A stretch of 7,239 nt of DNA from Bacteroidales bacterium (GTDB taxonomy: Bacteria; Bacteroidota; Bacteroidia; Bacteroidales; VadinHA17), in NCBI GenBank assembly GCA_013314865.1, contig JABUEV010000119.1:1-7239 (forward strand), given 5' to 3'. Positions 1-5,845 of the stretch are shown in pieces (position 1 is the first letter of the stretch; each line of letters opens with the position of its first letter). Position numbers and translations under genes: made by a program. The notes under the pieces were generated by a model. The model did not search any database. It was not told where the DNA came from and saw nothing but the letters and a program-made list of their open reading frames with translations.

Positions 1-1004
1 ACCAGCTTTTGTACATACTTCATTTTTTCATCAAGGGGAAGCCTTAATCTTCTGAACAGGTCGGGTATCATCTTGCTTCCAATGTATTCATGACCGTGAA
101 ATGACCATCCTGCTTCAGGAGTGTATTTTTTTGTAACCGGTTTGGCTATGTCATGCAGAAGGGCAGCCCACCTGAGCCATAGATTATCTGAATGCCTGCT
201 TATATTGTCAAGAACCTTAAGGGTATGCATAAAATTGTCTTTGTGAGCTTTGCCTTCTTTCTTTTCTACTCCCTTAAGCTTCTGAAGCTCAGGGAAGAAA
301 TGCCTTAGAAGACCTGATTTTTCGAGAAGGATAAAGCCGACAGAAGGCTTTTCGCACATTATTATCTTGTTAACTTCAGCAATAATTCTTTCGGGCGAAA
401 CAATGTTGATCCTTTCAGAATTGTCAATTATGGATCTGAAGGTCTCTTCATCAATTCTGAATGAAAGCTGAGAAGCAAACCTTATGGCTCTCATCATTCT
501 CAGAGGATCGTCAGAAAATGTCTTTGCAGGATCTGAAGGTGTTCTTATTACCCTGTTTTTCAGATCGTCAAGGCCCCCGAAAGGATCAATAAACTGTCCG
601 AATGTCTCCCTGTTGATGCTGATTGCCATTGCATTGATTGTGAAATCCCTCCTGAGCTGATCATCTTCTAGTGTCCCTGCTTCAACCGATGGCTTTCTGG
701 AATACCTTGTATACGATTCCTTCCTTGCACCGACAAACTCCAGCTCGTAATCCCCGTATTTTACCATTGCAGTTCCGAAATTCCTGAAGATGGCTACATT
801 AATGTTTTTGCCAAGTTTCCTTGCAGTCTTCCGGGCAATGTCTATGCCGTCACCAATTACTGCAATATCAATGTCTTTTTCCGGATTATCCCTTTTCAAC
901 AGGCAATCCCTTACATAACCCCCGATAACAAATGCCTGAACATTTTCAGAAGTCACAACCTCCGAGAGGATTTCAAAAATCTTGTCATTTAGACATATTT
1001 GCAT
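1..1004 (-). CDS. cca: CCA-adding tRNA nucleotidyltransferase (HD-domain, class II), 3'-truncated by window edge
   Basis: This is a class II nucleotidyltransferase that adds or repairs the 3' CCA end of tRNA in the cytoplasm. I translated 334 complete codons from the ATG at 1004-1002; an in-frame TGA at 1034-1032 limits any upstream extension, although a TTG at 1019 remains possible. Visible motifs in order: GGYVRD (residues 28-33) and the metal-binding DID (44-46) of the catalytic head; RRDFTINAM (118-126); DDPLR (165-169), which corresponds to the EDxxR nucleotide-selection motif with Asp in place of Glu; ERIIAE (205-210), the ERxxxE motif; then an HD-type phosphohydrolase region with H260, H284-D285 and HGH (303-305). 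Family members with an HD domain are usually about 450-480 residues, so roughly the last quarter lies outside the window. Poly(A) polymerases share this head, so the CCA assignment rests on family knowledge and on the HD domain. The gene is divergent from thioredoxin. Confidence 0.92.
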   Translation of the reverse strand, partial: MQICLNDKIFEILSEVVTSENVQAFVIGGYVRDCLLKRDNPEKDIDIAVIGDGIDIARKTARKLGKNINVAIFRNFGTAMVKYGDYELEFVGARKESYTRYSRKPSVEAGTLEDDQLRRDFTINAMAISINRETFGQFIDPFGGLDDLKNRVIRTPSDPAKTFSDDPLRMMRAIRFASQLSFRIDEETFRSIIDNSERINIVSPERIIAEVNKIIMCEKPSVGFILLEKSGLLRHFFPELQKLKGVEKKEGKAHKDNFMHTLKVLDNISRHSDNLWLRWAALLHDIAKPVTKKYTPEAGWSFHGHEYIGSKMIPDLFRRLRLPLDEKMKYVQKL

Positions 1005-1152
1005 ATATAAATATGACAAATTTTTTAATTTTCATGACAAAGTTACAATTTATAGTTAATTTTATGCAGTACAGAGTTCCGTTGGAGTAATGGCATAATG
1101 ATTGCGTATAACTGGCCGAAGAAATTCTGATTATTATTTAATATAAACTAAG
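1005..1152. promoter_or_regulatory. Divergent intergenic region between cca and the thioredoxin gene
   Basis: This 148-bp AT-rich region must hold the starts of both divergent transcripts. For the cca direction there is a match to the Bacteroidota -7 element (listed separately). For thioredoxin I find no convincing promoter: TAATTTTA at 1057-1064 is one base off TAnnTTTG but has no TTTG at the right distance upstream. The region also holds three very short chained reading frames (1064-1130, see findings). The start region of thioredoxin is A-rich and has no Shine-Dalgarno sequence, as is common in this phylum. Confidence 0.5.
1038..1045 (-). promoter_or_regulatory. Putative -7 promoter element (TAACTTTG) for cca
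   Basis: On the minus strand, 1045-1038 reads TAACTTTG, an exact match to the Bacteroidota primary-sigma -7 consensus TAnnTTTG. It would place the transcript start near 1030 and leave a leader of about 26 nt before the cca ATG at 1004. I could not find a matching -33 TTTG at 19-21 bp upstream, so the call rests on one short element. Confidence 0.35.
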
Positions 1153-1518
1153 ATGACTGAACATTTGACAAAAGAAACATTTCTCAGCAAAGTATTTGAC
1201 TATGAGAAAAACAAGGAGTGGAAATATGAAGGTGACAAACCCTGTCTTATTGACTTTTATGCCGACTGGTGTGCGCCATGCAGAATGGTAGCCCCTGTAT
1301 TGGAAGAACTTGCAAAGGAATTTGAAGGAAAGATGAATATATATAAGGTTAATACGGAAGAAGAACAGGAACTTGCCGCAGTATTCGGAATCAGAAGCAT
1401 CCCTTCATTTCTGTTTATACCTGTAAATGGTCAGCCACAAATGGCAATGGGAGCACTGCCAAAGGAAACGTTTATAAGGGCTTTTAAGGACGTATTAGGA
1501 GTCGAGAAAGAAAACTAA
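1153..1518 (+). CDS. trxA: Thioredoxin (Bacteroidales-type, WCAPC active site)
   Basis: A 121-residue single-domain thioredoxin, a cytoplasmic protein-disulfide reductase that is recycled by thioredoxin reductase. The redox motif is W39-C40-A41-P42-C43, followed by RMVAP. The buried acid that tunes the active site is D34 in LIDFYADW, and the cis-proline loop is S82-I83-P84. Length and fold order (helix, strand, active site, helix, strand, cis-Pro, terminal helix) fit a full-length thioredoxin with a slightly long N-terminal segment. The motif has Ala where the E. coli protein has Gly (WCGPC); WCAPC is also a common thioredoxin variant. There is no signal peptide. A third cysteine, C31, lies close to the active site. 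The ATG at 1153 is preceded by an A-rich stretch without a Shine-Dalgarno sequence. The gene stands alone, divergent from cca and convergent with xseB. The symbol is by family; Bacteroidales genomes often carry several paralogues. Confidence 0.93.
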   Translation: MTEHLTKETFLSKVFDYEKNKEWKYEGDKPCLIDFYADWCAPCRMVAPVLEELAKEFEGKMNIYKVNTEEEQELAAVFGIRSIPSFLFIPVNGQPQMAMGALPKETFIRAFKDVLGVEKEN

Positions 1519-1540
1519 AAACTTTTAAACAAAACAGCCT

Positions 1541-1568
1541 AAATTGTTAATAAAAATATTGACAATTT
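1541..1568 (+). repeat. AT-rich inverted repeat (hairpin) downstream of thioredoxin
   Basis: AAATTGTTAAT at 1541-1551 pairs with ATTGACAATTT at 1558-1568. This gives an 11-bp stem with one U-G wobble and a 6-nt loop, starting 22 bp after the thioredoxin stop. It lacks a following T-run, so it is not a classical terminator on its own. It could stabilise the mRNA 3' end, or the symmetry could be an operator-like site. Its right arm also contains TTGACA. Confidence 0.5.
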
Positions 1569-1598
1569 GTGAAACATTTAGTATCTTACATACGTTAT

Positions 1599-1636
1599 AC
1601 TCATAGGTAGTAACTTATTGTTACATGAGTTTTTTT
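1599..1636 (+). terminator. Rho-independent terminator for the thioredoxin transcript
   Basis: ACTCAT (1599-1604) pairs with ATGAGT (1625-1630), and GTAAC (1610-1614) pairs with GTTAC (1620-1624). This makes an 11-bp stem with a 5-nt bulge on the 5' side and a 5-nt TTATT loop. Seven T residues follow at 1630-1636. Orientation and position, 80 bp after the thioredoxin stop, fit termination of that gene. Confidence 0.6.
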
Positions 1637-1664
1637 CATGGATTTAGGTTTAGGGTAGTAAAGT

Positions 1665-1703
1665 AAAATTCCGCAGGGCGCCCGCTCCGCGGAATTTTTT
1701 TTT
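1665..1703. terminator. Bidirectional terminator between convergent thioredoxin and xseB
   Basis: AAAATTCCGC (1665-1674) and GCGGAATTTT (1689-1698) form a perfect 10-bp stem around a 14-nt loop that contains the palindrome GGGCGCCC (1676-1683). On the plus strand nine T residues (1695-1703) overlap or follow the stem, a strong signal for the thioredoxin side. On the minus strand the stem is followed only by TTTTACTTTAC, a weaker tract that would end the xse operon. The T-run overlaps the xseB stop codon at 1704-1702, so the structure directly abuts that gene. Confidence 0.82.
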
Positions 1704-1899
1704 AGACCAGATCCTTAAAAATACTGTTAATTTCTTCTTCTGTAGCCCGAAGTTTCTTCTGACACTGTCTGATAAGCTCAGTAGCTTTCTTTACCTCTGA
1801 TGAAAGTTTGTCTACATCCAGTTCTCCGCTCTCTATTATGCCAAGAATTCTTTCAATCTCGCTTACGGCTTCATTAAATGAAAATTCTTTTTTTGCCAT
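1702..1899 (-). CDS. xseB: Exodeoxyribonuclease VII small subunit
   Basis: A 65-residue cytoplasmic protein matching the XseB family. Several small subunits bind each XseA large subunit to make exonuclease VII, which degrades single-stranded DNA from both ends to oligonucleotides and takes part in mismatch repair and crosslink processing. The sequence shows the family pattern: F8-N-E-A near the N-terminus, an ERILGIIESGELDVD segment (16-30), and a C-terminal helix around C46 with KKLRATEEEIN. The protein is all-helical and acidic/basic mixed, with no signal peptide. The length is slightly under the usual 70-80 residues. The ATG at 1899 is preceded by an A-rich stretch. It lies 43 bp downstream of xseA on the same strand and ends in the T-run of the bidirectional terminator, so it is the last gene of the operon. 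Confidence 0.93.
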   Translation of the reverse strand: MAKKEFSFNEAVSEIERILGIIESGELDVDKLSSEVKKATELIRQCQKKLRATEEEINSIFKDLV

Positions 1900-1942
1900 G
1901 GTATATTTATTTTTTAGTCGTTTGCAGGGCTAATTACAGGTC

Positions 1943-3310
1943 CTATAATACCTTGCTTTGTATCTTGCCATCCGCAAAAGTTGTTCCTACAATGTCGCCG
2001 CTCTTCACCTGACCGGATGATTTGAGTATTTTACCATCAAGCGATGTAATGGTGTAGCCTCTTTTGAGTACATTTTCCGGACTTAAAATCTTTAGGGTAT
2101 TCTCGAGCGAAGCCAGTTGCATTCCGGCCTTTTCAATCATATTTCTGACATTGATCAGCAGACTTGCTTTCTTTTGTCTTAAGGCTGAATTATTCCATTC
2201 AATCAGCGCTTTTGAAACTGAAGCGAGTCTTGATTTCTGGTTTTCAGAAATCATACCAGCCTTCATGATGAATTCCTTTCCGGTTTTCATGGTCTCAACC
2301 ATCAGATCTGAAAGATACTGTCTTCCTTCTGAAAGCATCATGGTTGCCGAGGGAATAAGCTTCATTCTGGCAGAATCAATTCTGATTTTATATTCGTCAA
2401 TTACAGCTTTTGTTTTTCCTGATATCGCTTCACTCAATTCTTTCAGATAGTTTTCGGTTTCTGCAGTTTGCTCGATCAGGAAATCCGCTACGGCAGTCGG
2501 GGTTTTCAGCGACTTGTGTGCTACAATGTCAGCGACTGACATGTCCTTTTCATGGCCAATGCCAGTAAGCACCGGGATGGGAAATTGTGTTATATAATAT
2601 GCAATGTTGTAATTGTCAAACCAGCTCAGATCTGTCTGGGAACCACCTCCTCTGATTAATACGGCAATATCAAAGAGTTGAATCTGTGAAGCAATTCTTT
2701 CAAATGAACTTATGACACTTGCCTCGGTTTCGCTCCCCTGCATTACAGTATCAAAAAGGGCAGTATGAAATACATACCCGTAGCTGTTTCCTTTAAGATG
2801 ACTCATAAAATCTGAATATCCGGCGGCATTTCTTGATGATATGATTGCTATTCTCTGAGGGAAAAGAGGAAAATCCAATTCCTTGTTCATGTTCAGGACT
2901 CCATCTTCCTCAAGTTTTCTGATGATCATTTGCCTTTTGACGGCAAGGTCACCTATTGTATATGCAGGATCAATGTCAAACACAACCAGGCTAAGACCAT
3001 ATATCTCGTGATATTCAATCTTTACCCTGATCAGTATCTTTATCCCTTCCCTGAGCCTTTCACCCGTTGCATTCTCAAAAAACGATCTGATAATCCTGTA
3101 ACGGCTGTTCCATATCACAGCTCTCACCCTGGCCCTGATGTTGTTGTCTTCAGGTTTTTTTTCGATCAGTTCAAGGTAGCAGTGTCCTGAATAGTTTTCC
3201 TTTATCTCCGATATCTCGGCAGTCACCCAGTAAAAATCAGGCAATGATAAATAGAGAGTGTCTTTTATTACCTGCTGAAGTTCGGACAATGTCAGCTTTT
3301 CACCAGTCAT
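1943..3310 (-). CDS. xseA: Exodeoxyribonuclease VII large subunit
   Basis: The 455-residue catalytic subunit of exonuclease VII, close to the usual family length. Residues 5-115 form the N-terminal OB-fold that binds single-stranded DNA (L5-TLSELQQVI, then WVTAEISEIK at 28-37). The catalytic domain spans about 120-320. It includes PQRIAIISSRNAAGYSDF (151-168), the RGGGS motif (220-224) followed by TDL, and GIGHEKD (250-256) with DIVAHKSLKTPTAVADF. By alignment to the E. coli enzyme the catalytic residues are D167, R220, H253 and D256, and all are present. Residues 280-405 are a long helical coiled region that carries XseB. The C-terminus has the typical SPENVLKRGYTI (410-421) and a small beta segment. 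The ATG at 3310 overlaps the upstream protease stop as ATGA, which suggests translational coupling. xseB follows 43 bp downstream. Confidence 0.96.
   Translation of the reverse strand: MTGEKLTLSELQQVIKDTLYLSLPDFYWVTAEISEIKENYSGHCYLELIEKKPEDNNIRARVRAVIWNSRYRIIRSFFENATGERLREGIKILIRVKIEYHEIYGLSLVVFDIDPAYTIGDLAVKRQMIIRKLEEDGVLNMNKELDFPLFPQRIAIISSRNAAGYSDFMSHLKGNSYGYVFHTALFDTVMQGSETEASVISSFERIASQIQLFDIAVLIRGGGSQTDLSWFDNYNIAYYITQFPIPVLTGIGHEKDMSVADIVAHKSLKTPTAVADFLIEQTAETENYLKELSEAISGKTKAVIDEYKIRIDSARMKLIPSATMMLSEGRQYLSDLMVETMKTGKEFIMKAGMISENQKSRLASVSKALIEWNNSALRQKKASLLINVRNMIEKAGMQLASLENTLKILSPENVLKRGYTITSLDGKILKSSGQVKSGDIVGTTFADGKIQSKVL
3307..3310 (-). other. ATGA start/stop overlap coupling the protease gene to xseA
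   Basis: On the minus strand 3310-3307 reads ATGA. It contains the xseA start codon and the TGA stop of the upstream subtilase gene. This 4-nt overlap is the classical arrangement for translational re-initiation and supports co-transcription. Confidence 0.8.
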
Positions 3311-4968
3311 GGATTGTCAGCCTTAATTATTTTCCTGCTAAATATACCACTTTCTGTTTTTAACCTAAGTATATAAAGCCCGTCAGGGTATTTTCCGGCA
3401 ACATTCATTTCATATACACGGCTGATGTAGTTACTGAAATTCTGTGATGCAATTTTCTGTCCGGTTATTGAATAAAGTTCAACCTTAAGCTTTTGCGGGG
3501 GATCTTTGAATATTACCCTGAAGCTTTCAGAAAAGGGATTAGGTGCAATCACAACACCATTTTCCGGTCTTACAATCTTTAAATCCTGCAGATACTGAAT
3601 TGCTTTGGCTATATCCGGTATCCCGTAACCATAAAGGGAGTCAGGTGATTCGTATCTGTCCGACGCATAATGCAGGGCTTCAGTTACCTCGGTATTTTTT
3701 GCGTCTCTGACTGCTTCGATGATGCATGCGCACATGCCGCTTATAAGCGGGCATGAAAAGGATGTGCCGTTTGCCCTGGCTAAATTTTCTGACACCTGTG
3801 CCGTTACACCCACCCCCTGGGCAGATACGTCCGGTTTAACCCGTCCGTCAGCTGATGGCCCCGCCGATGAAAAGGAAGATATTGTACCGTCAGGGTTTAC
3901 GGCGCCTGTTGCAATCACGTTCTCCCCGTCAGAAGGTGCAATTATTCTCAGCCATTCATTGTCTCTTTCATTTCCTGCGCTGTTTACAACAATGATCCCT
4001 TTAGACACTGCCATTCGGGCAGCTTTTGTGACAAAAGTGCCTGAACCGTTAAGGTCTGAAAATTTATAGTTCATTGAAGGATAATCAAAATTGAAGTAAC
4101 CAAGGGATGAAGAGATTATGTCAGCACCTGCACTGTCAGCAAATTCAGCTCCTGCTGTCCAGAAATCCTCCTCAACTGGAAATTCAGTGGCGGTATCCTC
4201 CGTTCTGAGCAGAATGTAATCCGCTTCAGGAGCACTTCCTGCAATCCTTTCAGGTATCTCGCCAGCAAGCACCGACAAAACAGCTGTTCCATGATTATGA
4301 TATCCGAATACAAAATCAGCCGGTGCAACAAAATCCCTTGTGGCAACTATTCCGTTTCTGTTAAAAAGATGTTTTAATGAAGTGACATTGTCTGTGTTAA
4401 GAAATCCTCCGTCAAGAACTGCAATCAGAACCCCTTTCCCTCTGAATCCTGAATTATGCACTGAGATGCCGTTGAGCATCGACAACTGATTGTCATATGA
4501 CTGTTCTGCAAGGTCTTGCGTAAAATCGAGTTTATTTATGTAACTGCTTTTTATGCCCGGCAATTTTACAGCCTTTACATCGCTTACAAACGGAAGAGCG
4601 AGTATTTTCCCTACATCCATTGCTTCTTTTGATTTAAATACTGCAGTATTTAGCCAGCGCGATGTGCAGTGAAGCACCAATCCTTCAGAAGCTATTACGT
4701 TGATATATTCGCGCGATACCGGGATATCAGACATGTCAGGAACACGAATTCCTGATTTCTGTCTCCGTATTATTGCCCTTTCCGATAAAAGCATACGAGG
4801 GTTTATCTCGGAGAGTTTTACTTCTCCCTTATCTTTGAAAAAGACTCTGTAGTAGTACTTGTACTCCGTACTTTGTCCTGATAGAAATTGGATATTCAGA
4901 ATGAAATAGAAAGCGATTATTACAGGAAATGCTTTGATGCCGTTCTTATTTATCGGACTTCTTACCAT
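3307..4968 (-). CDS. Secreted S8 (subtilisin-like) serine protease with T9SS type A sorting domain
   Basis: A 553-residue exported protease. An N-terminal signal peptide (basic residues to about 12, hydrophobic AFPVIIAFYFILNIQFL at 13-29) probably ends near residue 31-33. Residues 38-137 resemble the propeptide-like N-terminal segment of Bacteroidota S8 proteases (YYRVFFKDKG, SERAIIRRQ, SRWLNTAV). The subtilase domain covers about 165-460. Its triad is Asp186 in IAVLDGG, His226 in HNHGTAV and Ser403 in NGTSFSCP; Asn333 in SAGN is the oxyanion-hole residue. Residues 472-552 form a T9SS type A C-terminal domain (APNPFSESF, LYSITGQKI, GLYILRLK, RKIIK). This domain directs export across the outer membrane to the surface or medium and is normally cleaved. 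The triad is intact, so the enzyme should be active; its substrate cannot be told. The ATG at 4968 overlaps the end of the MORN gene by 7 nt, and the stop overlaps xseA. Confidence 0.93.
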   Translation of the reverse strand: MVRSPINKNGIKAFPVIIAFYFILNIQFLSGQSTEYKYYYRVFFKDKGEVKLSEINPRMLLSERAIIRRQKSGIRVPDMSDIPVSREYINVIASEGLVLHCTSRWLNTAVFKSKEAMDVGKILALPFVSDVKAVKLPGIKSSYINKLDFTQDLAEQSYDNQLSMLNGISVHNSGFRGKGVLIAVLDGGFLNTDNVTSLKHLFNRNGIVATRDFVAPADFVFGYHNHGTAVLSVLAGEIPERIAGSAPEADYILLRTEDTATEFPVEEDFWTAGAEFADSAGADIISSSLGYFNFDYPSMNYKFSDLNGSGTFVTKAARMAVSKGIIVVNSAGNERDNEWLRIIAPSDGENVIATGAVNPDGTISSFSSAGPSADGRVKPDVSAQGVGVTAQVSENLARANGTSFSCPLISGMCACIIEAVRDAKNTEVTEALHYASDRYESPDSLYGYGIPDIAKAIQYLQDLKIVRPENGVVIAPNPFSESFRVIFKDPPQKLKVELYSITGQKIASQNFSNYISRVYEMNVAGKYPDGLYILRLKTESGIFSRKIIKADNP

Positions 4969-5753
4969 ATTTGGCCTGTCACATCCGGATCAGGAATTTT
5001 TACAATATTTTTTTCAAGAGAATCGATCATGGCAGACTGATATAGATCCAGATCAGGTGTTTTGGGCACTCCTGCCACATAGTCCAGTTCAAACTGGAGT
5101 GTCCCGTCTCTTCTGTATATCTGCCACGGACCTTCACGCAGGTCATTTTTATAATAACCGTGAAACTCAAGCTGACCATTATCGTAATAGGCTTCAAAAA
5201 GCCCGTCAACTTTTCCGTTTCTGAAATTTGCCTTCAGTGAGATATTTCCGTTAGGGTGGTACTGCAGCCATTCTCCTTCCCTGACATCATTGTTGTAATA
5301 CAGTTTTTCCGCAAGGGTACTGTCGGCGTAATATTTAAGTGACATCCCGTTCCTCTTATCTCCTGAATATTCCTGTTCGCTTATCAGACTGCCTTTTTTT
5401 ATAGCGGAAAAGAATTGCCATTTGCCGGACTTTTTCTGGTTTATATATTTCCCTTTTGCGGCAGGGTATCCGTTTGGATAATAAAGTGTCGCATCTGCTT
5501 CTGTGCCGCTTTTACTAAATACCAGGACTGACTTAAGAGCGTTTCCCTCTTCATAATATCTTTTAAATTCACCATAAGGCATGTCGTCTTTAAAGAAGCC
5601 CTCGTACATAACATTACCATTTGGGTATTTTCTAATCCAGTGTCCTTGCTTCCTGCCTGCTTTGTCTGTCTGGTTAATTTCCTGTTCTGTCTGAGCAGCA
5701 GATATCAGGGAGATGGTTAGTAAGATAATGCTGACAATTCCTTTTCCATTCAT
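4962..5753 (-). CDS. Exported MORN-repeat (MORN_2/YwqK-like) protein
   Basis: A 263-residue protein with a signal peptide (GIVSIILLTISLISAA, residues 5-20; likely cleavage after A20 before Q21) and no lipobox cysteine, so it should be periplasmic or secreted. Most of the mature protein is made of about eight MORN_2-type repeats of roughly 22-25 residues. They are seen as GHWIRKYPNGNVMYEG (37-52), GEFKRYYEEGNALKS (61-75), ATLYYPNGYPAAKGKY (88-103), GKWQFF (110-115), GMSLKYYADSTLAEK (136-150), GEWLQYHPNGNISLK (160-174), GLFEAYYDNGQLEFHG (184-199) and GPWQIYRRDGTLQFE (208-222). The C-terminal 35 residues are acidic and not repetitive. Databases often name such proteins 'YwqK family antitoxin', but there is no toxin gene beside it and the exported location argues against that name. 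Its molecular role is unknown. It is the first gene of the run with the protease, xseA and xseB, and it starts 93 bp after the dnaK stop. Confidence 0.85.
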   Translation of the reverse strand: MNGKGIVSIILLTISLISAAQTEQEINQTDKAGRKQGHWIRKYPNGNVMYEGFFKDDMPYGEFKRYYEEGNALKSVLVFSKSGTEADATLYYPNGYPAAKGKYINQKKSGKWQFFSAIKKGSLISEQEYSGDKRNGMSLKYYADSTLAEKLYYNNDVREGEWLQYHPNGNISLKANFRNGKVDGLFEAYYDNGQLEFHGYYKNDLREGPWQIYRRDGTLQFELDYVAGVPKTPDLDLYQSAMIDSLEKNIVKIPDPDVTGQIW

Positions 5754-5776
5754 TTCCGACCAGATGATATATTTTG

Positions 5777-5784
5777 CAAAAATA
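5777..5784 (-). promoter_or_regulatory. Putative -7 promoter element (TATTTTTG) for the MORN-protease-xseAB operon
   Basis: On the minus strand 5784-5777 reads TATTTTTG, an exact match to the Bacteroidota -7 consensus TAnnTTTG. A start near 5770 would leave a leader of about 17 nt before the ATG at 5753. No clear TTTG lies 19-21 bp upstream, because that space is the dnaK terminator hairpin. The sequence is T-rich as part of the terminator tail, so a chance match is quite possible. Confidence 0.3.
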
Positions 5785-5785
5785 C

Positions 5786-5818
5786 AAAAAAAGAGGCTGA
5801 AATTGAATTCAGCCTCTT
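5786..5818 (-). terminator. Rho-independent terminator downstream of dnaK
   Basis: AAGAGGCTGAA (5791-5801) and TTCAGCCTCTT (5808-5818) form a perfect 11-bp stem with a 6-nt loop. Read on the minus strand, the stem is followed by an uninterrupted T-run (5792-5786, including the last two stem bases), then GTATTTTTGC. It begins 28 bp after the dnaK stop. The plus-strand side has no T-run, so the terminator acts in the dnaK direction only. Confidence 0.9.
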
Positions 5819-5845
5819 ATATCAAGCCAATCTGAGCCAGGAGTA

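Noticed and set aside
1645..1654. TTTAGG-TTTAGGG resembles telomere-type repeats
   Set aside because: Only two short copies (1643-1655) in ordinary intergenic DNA of a bacterial chromosome; chance is the simplest explanation.
1625..1666. A 13-codon frame (MSFFHGFRFRVVK) between the two terminators
   Set aside because: It starts inside the stem of the first terminator, runs through its T-run, has no ribosome-binding context and no recognisable sequence feature.
2064..2450. Plus-strand open frames opposite xseA (also 2930-3190), the protease (3719-4069) and dnaK (6081-6876)
   Set aside because: They lie entirely within well-supported minus-strand genes, give low-complexity or unfamiliar proteins, and have no start context; they are antisense shadows.
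4116..4346. Minus-strand frame inside the protease gene in another reading frame (similarly 5027-5209 in the MORN gene)
   Set aside because: Fully nested out of frame in intact genes that show complete family motifs; no independent evidence of coding.
4962..5753. Toxin-antitoxin module based on the YwqK-like repeats
   Set aside because: No adjacent toxin-like gene; the neighbours are dnaK and a T9SS protease, and the repeat protein carries a signal peptide.
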